Under the pieces are notes generated by a model. That model did no database searches. It was given only the letters and a program-made list of their open reading frames with translations, and had not been told where the DNA came from. From Oligoflexia bacterium (GTDB lineage: Bacteria; Bdellovibrionota; UBA1018): a stretch of 60,770 nt of DNA. This document shows positions 33,224 to 43,258 of this stretch, piece by piece. The stretch lies in assembly GCA_014376785.1 (NCBI GenBank), contig JACMQW010000035.1, positions 1-60,770 on the forward strand. The letters are read 5' to 3'. Position numbers and translations under genes: made by a program. Numbering within the stretch: position 1 is the stretch's first letter; every line of letters begins with the position of its first letter.

Positions 33224-34255
33224 TTATTTTTCAAACGTGATGAGCTCATGGGTCTCTTCCAGACTCTGCGTCGGAGCAGCCCATATTTCGACTAAAGTGA
33301 ATGCGTTTGGAGAACCGGGACGATTATAGAACAATCCGCCGCCGCTGGTGACACCGTAGAGTTTCCATTCCGCTTTTTCATTTGGCCGGCAATAGAGCAT
33401 TCCTCCAGAATCTCCCGGTGCGGTTGCTCCCGCGGTAAATAAAGCTGAAAACCACTGATTAAATGTCGCAGAGAGGGACTTATCGAGCAGGATCTTTTCC
33501 AAATCAATGACGTCTTCCGTTGCGGCCTTGGAACGAGGATACCGATTCCATTTTTCCACCGCAGCGGAATGCTTTGAATTCAAATAGGCAGTTTCTATCC
33601 TGCGGTAAAGATGATCAGCCAACTCCAAGCGAAAGTAGTTAATGCGCGCTGAAAGTGGGACCTGAGTCGGTGCCACGGGATTCCGACCTAAACCCGCGAT
33701 TCGACAGTCAGCAGTGTCTGGCATTTCCAGAAAATCTTTTTCGCTTCCAATCATCATGGGGCGAGCAGTCGAACCTACGGACGAAAATTTTATCTTCGCG
33801 AAGTCATGGGAATCATTCAGAAGGACGCCCTTTTCCTTCGTGTAAGTTGAAAAGCGAACTGCATTCGCCCAAGCCCAATTTTCAGCGGTAAATTTTTTCG
33901 CTACCTGATTATAGGAAACGTCACAGGAGACGCGAATCGCAACGTCTCCGAAATGGTAACCTTCACTCACCGCGCTCGTCGTGCAGTGAGCGGCGGTAGT
34001 CACTTCGCCCGGAGCGGTCAGCGTTCCTGAGCAGTAGAAGTAAGAGTTACTAAATTTGGCGGGATCAAAGGTTTTCAATTCGTTTATCGGAGGCGTTCCT
34101 GGACTTGAATTCTTAAAGGAGTGGATGACACAAAGGGAAGAGGGCACATCAAAACCGATGCCGCGACCAAATATTTCCGGCGAGGCGAAACCGGACTGGA
34201 CTCCGATGCTGAATAGCCCGAAAAAAGGGAGAACCCAGATCACAGTATTTTTCAT
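33224..34255 (-). CDS. Trypsin-like serine protease, exported (paralogue 1)
   Basis: A 343-residue protein with a signal peptide (VIWVLPFFGLFSIGVQSGFA). Trypsin-fold residues are His90 (TTAAHC), Asp151 (HDFAKIKF) and Ser283 (PGDSGGML). Cysteine pairs around the His (YCSGT, AHC) suggest disulphides. It contains a helical insert of about 70 residues before the Ser (LADHLYRRIETAYLNSKH). The ATG overlaps the stop of the upstream paralogue by 4 bp. It probably digests protein in the periplasm or outside the cell. Confidence 0.88.
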   Translation of the reverse strand: MKNTVIWVLPFFGLFSIGVQSGFASPEIFGRGIGFDVPSSLCVIHSFKNSSPGTPPINELKTFDPAKFSNSYFYCSGTLTAPGEVTTAAHCTTSAVSEGYHFGDVAIRVSCDVSYNQVAKKFTAENWAWANAVRFSTYTKEKGVLLNDSHDFAKIKFSSVGSTARPMMIGSEKDFLEMPDTADCRIAGLGRNPVAPTQVPLSARINYFRLELADHLYRRIETAYLNSKHSAAVEKWNRYPRSKAATEDVIDLEKILLDKSLSATFNQWFSALFTAGATAPGDSGGMLYCRPNEKAEWKLYGVTSGGGLFYNRPGSPNAFTLVEIWAAPTQSLEETHELITFEK

Positions 34256-35316
34256 GTTCCCGCCTTGGGTTTCCGAGCGGCTAAATTTTCCGCTACGGGC
34301 GGAACGGTGTCAGCGGGTGCCCACTGAAGAACTGAATTTAGGCTCGGATGGTACTTATCGTGGTCATCGTAGAGAACGTCACCGACATTAATGCCGTAGA
34401 GCTTCCATTCGGAGGTCTTATTCGGGCGGCAGAAGAGCGGCCCTCCCGAATCTCCCGAAGTGAACGCTCCGTCTCCGAAGAGCTCGATGTAGAAATCATC
34501 GAAGGCCTTCCGATCCTTCGAGTGGCGCAATAAATTTCCGACATTCACGGAGAGTTTCCCGGCATCTTGGGGAAGACGATTCCAAAACGCGAGCGCAGAA
34601 GAACTCAACGCCTCTTTGCTTGCTTTCCGGAGAGACAGAATCGTCTCGTAGGGTTTTCCAGAGTATTTCAAACGGCTGAAAACGACCGGAGCGCTGAGGA
34701 TTCGCTTTTCCGCAACTTGAGCGTTCCAACCTAAGCCGGCAATCCGGCATTCCGTTTCCGCGGGAAGCGCCAGAAACTCGGATCGAGTGCCAATCTCCAT
34801 GGGTATCGGACGTTTTGCAGATGGGTCGGCGCTCAAGAATAACTTTGCGACGTCCTCTTTCGTATCTAAAACGCGGTTTGTCCGAATCATTTTATCCGAA
34901 AGAGAGACGCTGCTCACCCACTGCCAGTTCCGAATAACGAGGTTTTTACTTCGGGAATCCGAAGTCAGGTTGCAAGAAAATCGAACGGCCACTTTGCCCG
35001 CCCGGTAATCGGGGTTGCCCATGTACTCCAAACAGTGGCCAGCCGTGGTGATTTCGTTCTCTGCGGTCAAAGTGCCGGAACATTCCTCGAACTCTTCCGC
35101 AAAACGGCCCTGAAAAGCGTACGGTTGGCCGGGACTGGGGAGTGTGCGTTCAGGATTCCAATCCCAATAGGTTTGAATCAGACAAAGTGCCGGCGGACCT
35201 CCAATGACCGTTCCTTTGCCATAGATCTCCGTTGAAGCTTGCGCCCCGGCAATGAGGATCAGTGGAGTGAAAATCGCAGTTCTCATCAGTCTGAAAGAAC
35301 AGTGAGGTCGGTCCAT
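34252..35316 (-). CDS. Trypsin-like serine protease, exported (paralogue 2)
   Basis: About 354 residues from ATG 35316, which has GAAGG 5 nt upstream; a later ATG at 35286 would give a shorter signal peptide. The signal is TAIFTPLILIAGAQAS. The triad is His94 (TTAGHC), Asp155 (KEDVAKLF) and Ser in SGDSGGPLFC. It matches paralogue 1 in length, Cys pattern and the helical insert (KYSGKPYETILSLRKASKEAL), so the two arose by tandem duplication. The substrate is unknown. Confidence 0.88.
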   Translation of the reverse strand: MDRPHCSFRLMRTAIFTPLILIAGAQASTEIYGKGTVIGGPPALCLIQTYWDWNPERTLPSPGQPYAFQGRFAEEFEECSGTLTAENEITTAGHCLEYMGNPDYRAGKVAVRFSCNLTSDSRSKNLVIRNWQWVSSVSLSDKMIRTNRVLDTKEDVAKLFLSADPSAKRPIPMEIGTRSEFLALPAETECRIAGLGWNAQVAEKRILSAPVVFSRLKYSGKPYETILSLRKASKEALSSSALAFWNRLPQDAGKLSVNVGNLLRHSKDRKAFDDFYIELFGDGAFTSGDSGGPLFCRPNKTSEWKLYGINVGDVLYDDHDKYHPSLNSVLQWAPADTVPPVAENLAARKPKAGT

Positions 35317-35407
35317 GCAGCCTTCATAACCCACTGCGTTATTATTAGGCAAGATTTCGCTGCGCAGATTCCTTGCAGCTTCCAGTCCATTGTTTTTATG
35401 AGGTTTT

Positions 35408-38023
35408 TTAGCTTGAGAAATAAGATTCGATGAATCTCACGAGAAACTTTCGGGGACCGCCCCGGGAAAATTGGACGGTCACTTTTTCGTCGTTTCCACT
35501 GCCTTCTTGGGCAATCACTTTTCCCGATCCGTAGTCCGGATGATCGAGAAGCGAACCAATGCGGTAAACGCCACCCGTCCTTGCCCGCGTACCTGCCGCT
35601 GCCTTCGCGCGGTCACGGTCGGTCAACTGCGAGTAATCATCCATCGTCGAACGGCCAGTGGTCCGTCCTGTTGATTCCCCGCCTGATCCTCCACTTCCCC
35701 AGTCACTCCCCCAGCTCTTCCGTTCAAAGTGGCGTGAAGATCCGGCTCTAAACGCGTCCGCTCCGATTCCTACGGAGAGGTCTTTAAACTCGAGTAGCTC
35801 CTCGGGGATTTCTTGGAAGAAGCGGGCCGGTTCCTGGTAATTAATCTGCCCCCAGATTCGGCGAATCGAGGCATGAGTGAGGTAAAGAACTTCCCTCGCG
35901 CGCGTGATGCCCACGTAACAAAGCCTCCGCTCTTCTTCGATGTCTTCGTCACTGGCTTTCTCAGTGCCTCGAATCGATGGGAAAAGCCCTTCTTCCATGC
36001 CCACCAGAAAAACAACCGGATATTCTAATCCTTTAGAAGAATGCAGGGACATCATCGGCAGGGAAGGAACTTTTTCTTGCTCGTCTTTCGATTTTCCCTC
36101 GATATCACCCGCGAGTGCTGATTCTTCCAAAAAGATTGGGAGGAGTTCGGCTTTCTTTCGCGTGATATCTTCTTCGGTTAACCCTTCTAACTGCGCTTCT
36201 TCGAATTCTTGGAGAACTGTATCGAATTCCTCTAAGTTTTCGATTCGTGCGGAAGCTTCGTCGGTTCCCTCTTTGCGAAGCTCGGCCACGTAGTGCGTTT
36301 CATCCAGAATCAAGTGGTAGAGCTCAGAAATCAGAAGGTTCGGTCGTTCGCGGAAGAGTCGCTCCATAAATGCGTAAAAACTCATGAGTTTTTTTGCGGT
36401 TCCGGCAGAAGTCAGCGAAGGATCTTTAGCGGCCATGCGCAAGGCGGCCCAGAGCGATGTGTCGGTCGCCTCTTCTTCGGCAAAGAAAAATTCTGGAACT
36501 TCTCCTGGCGCAAGTGCAGCGGCTTCGCTCGAGGAATTTGCACCGGAATTCCGATGAGCAAATTCAAGGTTCGTTTGAAGAGCCTCCAGCTTATCGATCG
36601 TCGTTTTTCCGATCCCCCTTGCCGGAGTATTAATAATCCGCTTCAGACTGACGGAATCTTGGGGATTCTGAAGAACCTTGAAATAAGAGAGGACGTCTTT
36701 AATTTCTTTCCGGTCGTAAAAGCGGAGGCCGCCCACGATTTCGTAGGGAATTTTTTCGCGGCGAAAGACTTCCTCAAACTGGCGACTCTGAGCGTGCGTT
36801 CGGTAAAAAATCGCGAAATCTGTGTAAGGGCGGTCTTCGTTTGCGGCGATCCGTTTCACTTCGCCAATCACGTACTCGGCTTCGGCACGCTCGTCGGCGA
36901 GCGCCGTTCGAAGGATCAGCGGACCTTCCCCATTCGCCGTCCAAAGCGTTTTATCTTTTCGCTCCCGGTTGTTTTTAATTACTGCCGCCGCGGCTTTAAT
37001 AATTGTTTTCGAAGATCGGTAATTCTGCTCGAGTTTTACGATCTTCGCGCCGGGATAATCCGTCTCGAAATCCAAAATGTTACGAATGTCGGCACCACGC
37101 CACTTGTAGATCGATTGGTCCTCATCACCGACCACGCAAATATTTTGGTGCCCGCCGAACTCGGCTTTCGCGAGTTGTGAGAGGAGCAGGTACTGCGCAC
37201 GGTTGGTATCCTGGTACTCATCCACGTGGATGTAGAGGAATCGCTGCTGATAACGGGCCCGGATTTCTGGATGATCGCGAAAAATCCGGTAAGGCATGCA
37301 TAGGATTTCGCCAAAATCGAGAGCGTTATTTGCGAAAAGGTCTTTTTGATACTCTTCGTAAACGCGTTTTAAATTTCTCTCAAAAAGATCGTGCGGAGAC
37401 GGATCGAGTTCTTTCGGCTCGATGGCATCACACTTCAGCCGATTAATACCGGCCTGCATGCCTTTCGCGCTGAATGCCTTATCGTCGATCCCGAGCTTTT
37501 CGATCACGCGCTTCACCAGAGAGAGCTGGTCGGAGTCATCGTAAATCACAAACGGCTTCGTAAATGGAGTTGCGGCAAGTTCTCTCCGAAGAATCCGTAC
37601 GCAAATCGCGTGGAAGGTTCCGATCTCCGGGGCGCCGAAAAAACCGCTCGCACCACTCGAATGGAGGTGACGCTCGACTCGCGCTTTCATCTCTCGCGCC
37701 GCCTTGTTCGTGAAAGTGACGGCAAGGATTCGATTCGCAGGAACGCCACGCACGTCCATCAAATAGGCGATCCGAGAGGTCAGCATCTTCGTCTTACCGG
37801 AACCCGCTCCGGCGAGAACGATCAGCGGTCCATCCACATGTTCCGCTGCCTCACGCTGCGGAGGATTTAAGGATTCGAGATAAGCGGGAACTTCTCCCGG
37901 AGCAAGCGTCCGCGGAGTCAAGGGAGCGTTTTCTCGTCCGGAGAACCCTCCGAAATTCGGAGAATAAGTCGGACGCCGAGGACTCGACGGCACGGCGCCA
38001 GGCGCCTCATCAAAATCAATCAT
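35408..38023 (-). CDS. pcrA: UvrD/PcrA-type DNA helicase
   Basis: An 871-residue superfamily 1A helicase. Motifs in order: an N-terminal disordered stretch of about 45 residues, Q-motif LNPPQREA, Walker A AGAGSGKT, Ia FTNKAAREMKAR, II VDEYQDTN, III GDEDQSIYKWRGA, IV QNYRSSKTI, V LHSSKGLEYPVVF and VI CYVGITRAREVLYL. The C-terminus is a tudor-like PcrA domain (YRIGSLLDHPDYGSGKVI). It unwinds DNA in repair and displaces RecA or stalled RNA polymerase. It overlaps the CLC gene by 4 bp. Confidence 0.95.
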   Translation of the reverse strand: MIDFDEAPGAVPSSPRRPTYSPNFGGFSGRENAPLTPRTLAPGEVPAYLESLNPPQREAAEHVDGPLIVLAGAGSGKTKMLTSRIAYLMDVRGVPANRILAVTFTNKAAREMKARVERHLHSSGASGFFGAPEIGTFHAICVRILRRELAATPFTKPFVIYDDSDQLSLVKRVIEKLGIDDKAFSAKGMQAGINRLKCDAIEPKELDPSPHDLFERNLKRVYEEYQKDLFANNALDFGEILCMPYRIFRDHPEIRARYQQRFLYIHVDEYQDTNRAQYLLLSQLAKAEFGGHQNICVVGDEDQSIYKWRGADIRNILDFETDYPGAKIVKLEQNYRSSKTIIKAAAAVIKNNRERKDKTLWTANGEGPLILRTALADERAEAEYVIGEVKRIAANEDRPYTDFAIFYRTHAQSRQFEEVFRREKIPYEIVGGLRFYDRKEIKDVLSYFKVLQNPQDSVSLKRIINTPARGIGKTTIDKLEALQTNLEFAHRNSGANSSSEAAALAPGEVPEFFFAEEEATDTSLWAALRMAAKDPSLTSAGTAKKLMSFYAFMERLFRERPNLLISELYHLILDETHYVAELRKEGTDEASARIENLEEFDTVLQEFEEAQLEGLTEEDITRKKAELLPIFLEESALAGDIEGKSKDEQEKVPSLPMMSLHSSKGLEYPVVFLVGMEEGLFPSIRGTEKASDEDIEEERRLCYVGITRAREVLYLTHASIRRIWGQINYQEPARFFQEIPEELLEFKDLSVGIGADAFRAGSSRHFERKSWGSDWGSGGSGGESTGRTTGRSTMDDYSQLTDRDRAKAAAGTRARTGGVYRIGSLLDHPDYGSGKVIAQEGSGNDEKVTVQFSRGGPRKFLVRFIESYFSS

Positions 38024-39633
38024 CTTTTCCCCAATGCTCGCCGAGCCACTTCTCGGTCGTAGGCTGCTCGAACGGCGTAAGAAAATAACAGTCCTACGAC
38101 TTTTCCTTTTTCATCTAACACTGTCATGCACCCATGCTCCCCAAAACGGCCACTCGTCTGCGAAAGAGATTGCTGATCAAGCGCGGTGTGGAGTTTCTGT
38201 TTCGATTTATAGAGCAGGTCTTTCACTTCAAAAAATGCGTCCGATCCTTTGGCAGCTTGGATTCCGTCTTGAATCAGATCCAGGGTCAACAGACCGACGT
38301 ATTTTCCGGAAGCATCGACCACGGGTAAAAAGGGATGGCGAGAATTTAAGAATTTTTCGGTCAACTCGCGAACGAGTTCATTTTCAACTACGGTTTCATG
38401 GTCCGTCACCATGGCGTCGCGCACGGGAATGGCCGAAAGAACCGACGCAGAACGACCGTCGAGCAGAGATAAACCCCTTGCTTCCAGATCCCGATGAATC
38501 AATGGGGTTTGCTTACAAAATTTTCGAATGCCATCTGCAATCGCACCCGTCACGAGCGTTGCCACCATTAATTTCCAATTTCGCGTCATCTCAAACGCAA
38601 GCACCCCCGCGGCTATCGGTGCGCCGAGCACTCCGGCCCACAATGCCGATGCCCCTGTGAAAATTCCGACGACGCCACCCATCGACATCAATCCAAAAGA
38701 AGCGCCGATGATGAAGAGAGGCCAGAAGACTCCGATCGTTCCAAAACAACCGACCACCGCAGCGAGCATCAGCATTTTCGCGAGAAAAAATGAGGCTTGC
38801 ACATCGGGTGCGCGTGGAGCCATCACGAGCGAGGTCAGTGAAACCATCGGCGAGCCTTGAACTCCGGGCTGCAGTGCCAAGACTGCCGAGAGAAGACCGC
38901 CACCTAAAAGCGGCCTCGCCCAGATCCGGTTTCGGAAAAGATCAATGACGCCCTCTTGGAACCAACGCAGTCCCCGAACAATCAGAAATGAAAGAATTCC
39001 ACCGCCCACGGCAACCGCAAGGAGAGTCGGCCAATGGAAAGGGCCAGAAGGAATGGAACTGAAATAAGGAATCCATTCGTTCTCGAGGCCAAACTTTTTT
39101 GAGATGAAAAGCGTCCCTGCGTAAGCAGAAAGGGCCGACAGAATCGCGGATTGGGTCCGACCACCTGCGCCCACCTCAAGCGAAAGAACAACACCGGCAA
39201 AGGGGGCTTGGAAAACAGCCGCAATAGCCCCGGCCAAAATCGTGGCGACGTCCGTTCGACGGCGATTTTCACTCCAGAGTTCAGAAGGTGAACGAGTGGC
39301 CAGTGTGTAGGCTTGGGACGATTCCGCAGCTACCCCTTCAACCCCTACCCCCGCTCCGAAGAGCGTCAGCAGGAACGAGACGAGAGCACGGTAGAGCCAC
39401 CGAACCCACCCATCCTCCGCAGTCCGTGAATGGATGAAAATAAAAAGATCAGCCACCCCGTCGTAGGCACGGACCCGGTTAGGAGTTTTTCGAAAATAGA
39501 AAAACTGGATCACGCTCGCAACGAGACCGAGCGCGAGGAGCAGCAGAGGGCGTTCCAGATCGATCCGTTCCTGAAGAATTCCGGGAAGGCTCGCGAAACA
39601 AGCGCAAATAAGGCCGGTGACGATCGCATTCAT
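38020..39633 (-). CDS. CLC-type chloride channel/transporter with CBS domains
   Basis: A 537-residue membrane protein. CLC motifs are GVGVEG with gating-type Glu99, then AGAIAAVFQAPFAGVVLSLE and WPLFIIGASFG. About ten hydrophobic helices precede two CBS domains (AIPVRDAMVTDHETVV; FLPVVDASGKYVGLLTLD). The E next to G-V-G-V is consistent with a proton-coupled exchanger, but the second Glu was not verified. It overlaps both pcrA and glmS by 4 bp. Confidence 0.9.
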   Translation of the reverse strand: MNAIVTGLICACFASLPGILQERIDLERPLLLLALGLVASVIQFFYFRKTPNRVRAYDGVADLFIFIHSRTAEDGWVRWLYRALVSFLLTLFGAGVGVEGVAAESSQAYTLATRSPSELWSENRRRTDVATILAGAIAAVFQAPFAGVVLSLEVGAGGRTQSAILSALSAYAGTLFISKKFGLENEWIPYFSSIPSGPFHWPTLLAVAVGGGILSFLIVRGLRWFQEGVIDLFRNRIWARPLLGGGLLSAVLALQPGVQGSPMVSLTSLVMAPRAPDVQASFFLAKMLMLAAVVGCFGTIGVFWPLFIIGASFGLMSMGGVVGIFTGASALWAGVLGAPIAAGVLAFEMTRNWKLMVATLVTGAIADGIRKFCKQTPLIHRDLEARGLSLLDGRSASVLSAIPVRDAMVTDHETVVENELVRELTEKFLNSRHPFLPVVDASGKYVGLLTLDLIQDGIQAAKGSDAFFEVKDLLYKSKQKLHTALDQQSLSQTSGRFGEHGCMTVLDEKGKVVGLLFSYAVRAAYDREVARRALGKR

Positions 39634-41525
39634 TCGACGGTGACACTTTTCGCCAGGTTTCTTGGCTTATCGATGTCAGTCCCCTTCAAAACGGCAATTT
39701 CGTAACTCAAAAGCTGCACCGCCGGAGTCATCGCAAACGGAAGAAGCGCGTCGTCCTCTAGTTCGGGAAGGGGTATCCAAAAGTCAGATAGCGAGCGCAA
39801 ATGCGAATCGCTTGGAGCGCCAATGGAAACGATCCGCGCTCCGCGTGCTTTCACTTCTTCGAGATTCGAAACGGTTTTATCCCGCCAAGCATCTTTCGGC
39901 GCAAGAACCACAACCACCATGTCCGAATCGATCATCGCAATCGGACCATGCTTCAACTCTCCCGCGGCGTAACCTTCCGCATGAACGTAGGCAATCTCTT
40001 TCAATTTCAACGCGCCTTCCAGAGCTACGGGATAAGAATAGCCACGCCCGATGAAGAAAAATCCTTTCGCATCGACGAGCGACTTCGCGATCGTCTGCGC
40101 TTGTTTGGCAACCCCATCTGTCGCTTCAAGGTACGCGGTCAGCGCATGCGGAAGCACGAGGGTGTTTTTGAAAAGGGCATCCGTCAGCGGGTCGGTGGAA
40201 CCTTTCTTTCCGTGCTCGTGATGTCTTTTAGCGGACAATGCTCCCGCGAAAGTGAGTAACGTCAAAAACTGGGTTAAGAGCGCTTTCGTCGAAGCCACCC
40301 CGATCTCGGGTCCCGCCGCCGTGAAAAATACGCCCTCCGCCTCGCGCGCAATCGGAGAACCGCGAACGTTTACGACCGCAAGCGTAGGCACTCCCTGCTT
40401 TTTCATCGCTCGAATCACCGCCAAGGTGTCCGCCGTCTCGCCCGACTGGGAAACACCGATCACGAGGGCCCCCGGACGAAGCACAGGATCTCGGTAACGA
40501 AACTCGCTCGCCAGTTCGACTGACACGGAAATTCGTGCGTACTTTTCCAACCAATATTTTCCAAGCAGTGCTGCATGCCAACTCGACCCGCAAGCGACGA
40601 ACACAAGCTCCTCCGCGGCCATGAGCAACTCCGTGCCTCGGTGCTTTGCGAGCGGAAAGGACTCGATCTTCGCTCGGTCCAAAAGGGCGTTCAGCGTATC
40701 CACGAGCGCAGTGGGTTGCTCGTAAATTTCTTTCAACATGTAGTGGGGATAACCGCCGCGATCAATGCGATCGATCGACCAATCGAGGTGGGTGCTCTCC
40801 ACTTTTTTAGGCAAACCCGTCGTCAAATCAAAAAACTCGGCACCGCCTTCGCTGAGTTCAACCAAATCGCCGTCGCCCATGAAAAAAACGTCGTTGGTGT
40901 ATTCAAGAATCGGCTGCGCGTCGCTCGCTAAAATCGCACCGCCGCTCGGGTCGAGTGCAGCAACCATCGGCGTTCCGTTCCGGACGCCAATTATTTTTCC
41001 GAGTTCGCGTTCGCTCATCACCACGACAGAGCAAACTCCGATGATGCCCCGAAAACTCACGATTACGGCCTCTCGCAAGCCGAGACCTTTCGCCATTTCG
41101 TCGAGGACCAGAAAACCAAAAAGTTCGGAATCAGTTTCGGACGCGGGTTTGTGGCCGCGAGCAAGCAACTCTTCTTTAATTTCCTGATAGTTTTCGATGA
41201 TGCCGTTATGAACGAGGACCACATGCCCCGTGCGGTGGGGATGGGCATTCTGCGTGGTGGGCTTTCCGTGCGTCGCCCACCGGGTATGACCGATTCCACA
41301 AAGAGAATTTTTCGCTTGAGCGGGGAGACTCGTTGCGAGCTTTTGAACGTTTTCCAACTTCCCTTCGCTTTTTCGAATCTCGATCTTCGAGCCCTCGGAA
41401 TTTTCTGTCTCTAGGCGCAACGCGATCCCTGTAGAATCGTATCCGCGGTATTCTAAACGACTGAGTCCTTTTAAAAGAACTTCAACCGCTGGACGCTTCC
41501 CTATGTATCCGACGATCCCACACAT
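39630..41525 (-). CDS. glmS: Glutamine-fructose-6-phosphate aminotransferase
   Basis: A 631-residue protein. It has an N-terminal glutaminase with nucleophile Cys2 (MCGIVGYIG) and THGKPTTQNAHPH, then two SIS domains (SQSGETADTLAVI; FIGRGYSYPVALEGALKLKE) and a C-terminal PRNLAKSVTVE tail typical of GlmS. It makes glucosamine-6-phosphate for peptidoglycan and LPS. It lies 6 bp after glmU, so there is no room for a glmS ribozyme. Confidence 0.97.
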   Translation of the reverse strand: MCGIVGYIGKRPAVEVLLKGLSRLEYRGYDSTGIALRLETENSEGSKIEIRKSEGKLENVQKLATSLPAQAKNSLCGIGHTRWATHGKPTTQNAHPHRTGHVVLVHNGIIENYQEIKEELLARGHKPASETDSELFGFLVLDEMAKGLGLREAVIVSFRGIIGVCSVVVMSERELGKIIGVRNGTPMVAALDPSGGAILASDAQPILEYTNDVFFMGDGDLVELSEGGAEFFDLTTGLPKKVESTHLDWSIDRIDRGGYPHYMLKEIYEQPTALVDTLNALLDRAKIESFPLAKHRGTELLMAAEELVFVACGSSWHAALLGKYWLEKYARISVSVELASEFRYRDPVLRPGALVIGVSQSGETADTLAVIRAMKKQGVPTLAVVNVRGSPIAREAEGVFFTAAGPEIGVASTKALLTQFLTLLTFAGALSAKRHHEHGKKGSTDPLTDALFKNTLVLPHALTAYLEATDGVAKQAQTIAKSLVDAKGFFFIGRGYSYPVALEGALKLKEIAYVHAEGYAAGELKHGPIAMIDSDMVVVVLAPKDAWRDKTVSNLEEVKARGARIVSIGAPSDSHLRSLSDFWIPLPELEDDALLPFAMTPAVQLLSYEIAVLKGTDIDKPRNLAKSVTVE

Positions 41526-41531
41526 AAGCTT

Positions 41532-43022
41532 CTACTCCGGGCGAAATTTTTTCGCGTAGCCGATTTTATTTTCCTGGCGCGAGCGCGCGATGGCGAGCGA
41601 ACCCGCCTCCACATCTAACGTAATCGTGGAACCACTAGCGACGTAAGCTCCTCGACCGACTTTCACCGGCGCCACCGTCTGACAATCACTCCCGATAAAA
41701 GCGTCGTCTTCGATGACCGTCTCGTGCTTGCGCGAACCTTTTTTCGACCTTCCATCAAAGTTGCAGGTGATGAAACCGCAGCCGATGTTTACCCTTGCTC
41801 CGATCGCGGCGTCCCCGACGTAAGAAAGGTGGGCAATCGAAGTATTCTCGCCGATTTTCGATTTTTTTAATTCGACGAAGTTTCCGATTTTTGCACCTTT
41901 ACCGACGAGGCTATCCGGACGCAGGTGAGCATAGGGACCGATTTTCGCACCCGACTCAACCACCGAATCCAAGCAATAAGAACCGGTTTTCAGTTCGACG
42001 CTGTTTCCGATCCGCATGTTCTTCAAAACCACGTTCGAACCGATCTCAACATCATTCCCGATGGTGGTGTGTCCGCGAAGAATCGCGCCGCGCTCGATCC
42101 TGACTCTTTCTCCGATTACAACACTAGCCTCAATGGCCACCGAACTCGGATCTAGAAAACGAACCCCATTACGGGCATGTCGCTCAATCAATCGAAGCTG
42201 TAGCGCGCGCTCTGCGAGCGAAAGCTCCCAAAGGTCATTCACTCCCCTCAAGTCTTCGGCGTTCGCCCAGGCCAGGGTCGAAACTTTCGTGCGGCTCGCC
42301 GCAGTCCCTTTGCCGGCCCATTCGATGAGGTCCGTGAGATAATATTCGCCTTGGGCATTTTTTGTCGTTAATTTTGGAAGAAAATTTGCCAAGAATGTTG
42401 ACTGAAAAAGATAGATAGAGGCGGCGACTTCGGTGATTTTTCGTTCACGAGGACTCGCATCTTTTTCTTCGACGATCCGTTTCACTTTTCCGGCTGCCTT
42501 GAAACCCAACCTGAGCACGCGTCCATATCCGCGCGGATCGGGAACGTCACAAGTGAGGAGACGAATGGCGGTGTTCTTTTCGAGCGGTCGTCCGATTTCG
42601 CCCACCAGAGCGGGCGGTATGAGCGGGGAATCGCCGGGAAGCACCAAGACATTTGCTTTTTCTTTCAAGCGTAGACTGCCCCAAGTGGATTCCATTGCCG
42701 AATGAACGGCGTGACCCGTTCCTTTTTGCTCCGCTTGAAGGATGAAATCGACTTTCAAATGCCGCAGCGTAGGGTCCTCTTTCACAGCAGAGCGCACCGC
42801 AGCTTCAACTTTTTCACGACCATGACCGACAATGATTCCGACGTTCACGGAAACGGCGTCGGTCCCGAAAGCGGAGTCGATGCTTCTTAAAATCGGAATC
42901 AAGAGAGGCTCTCCGCAAATCTCGTGGAGGACTTTCGGCAAAACAGATTTCATGCGTTTTCCCTGACCGGCAGCAAGTAAAAGGACCGCGGGAGGAGGAA
43001 TCATTTTTTCGTGAGTCGACAT
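41532..43022 (-). CDS. glmU: Bifunctional UDP-GlcNAc pyrophosphorylase/glucosamine-1-P acetyltransferase
   Basis: A 496-residue protein, slightly longer than usual. The N-terminal nucleotidyltransferase has LLAAGQGKRMKS and VLPGDSPLIPP. The C-terminal left-handed beta-helix (hexapeptide repeats, IGNDVEIGSNVVLKN, GPYAHLRPDSLVGKG) carries the acetyltransferase site ending with NIGCGFITCNFDG. It produces UDP-GlcNAc from glucosamine-1-P. It is the first gene of the unit glmU-glmS-CLC-pcrA and divergent from dksA. Confidence 0.96.
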   Translation of the reverse strand: MSTHEKMIPPPAVLLLAAGQGKRMKSVLPKVLHEICGEPLLIPILRSIDSAFGTDAVSVNVGIIVGHGREKVEAAVRSAVKEDPTLRHLKVDFILQAEQKGTGHAVHSAMESTWGSLRLKEKANVLVLPGDSPLIPPALVGEIGRPLEKNTAIRLLTCDVPDPRGYGRVLRLGFKAAGKVKRIVEEKDASPRERKITEVAASIYLFQSTFLANFLPKLTTKNAQGEYYLTDLIEWAGKGTAASRTKVSTLAWANAEDLRGVNDLWELSLAERALQLRLIERHARNGVRFLDPSSVAIEASVVIGERVRIERGAILRGHTTIGNDVEIGSNVVLKNMRIGNSVELKTGSYCLDSVVESGAKIGPYAHLRPDSLVGKGAKIGNFVELKKSKIGENTSIAHLSYVGDAAIGARVNIGCGFITCNFDGRSKKGSRKHETVIEDDAFIGSDCQTVAPVKVGRGAYVASGSTITLDVEAGSLAIARSRQENKIGYAKKFRPE

Positions 43023-43145
43023 GTTCCATCAAATTTAGCGAGCTGGAATTCTTTTCACAAGCCCTGGTGTGGCTTCTCGGAAAATGATTTCGACGCACCC
43101 AAACTAACGTTGCGCATTATAAGATGTTGTAAGAACACGCTTTTT

Positions 43146-43176
43146 TTGCTTGTCCGATCTTAGATCTTCTTATAAT
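43146..43176 (+). promoter_or_regulatory. Candidate promoter of dksA
   Basis: A perfect -10 box TATAAT at 43171-43176, with TTGCTT at 43146-43151 as a possible -35 (19-bp spacer). It lies about 80 bp before the dksA start at 43259. The glmU promoter must be on the other strand in the same gap. Confidence 0.5.
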
Positions 43177-43258
43177 CGTGTGTCCTCATCGCGAAGGCTG
43201 CGGTGTCAGAGGAGTAGTAGTTTTAACTGAAGTAGTAGGGATTCAACGGGGGAATTGT

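Noticed and set aside
36293-37180. 295-codon plus-strand frame
   Set aside because: Fully antisense to the pcrA helicase motifs; low-complexity shadow.
41526-41531. Possible glmS ribozyme upstream of glmS
   Set aside because: Only 6 bp separate glmU and glmS, so no leader is available.
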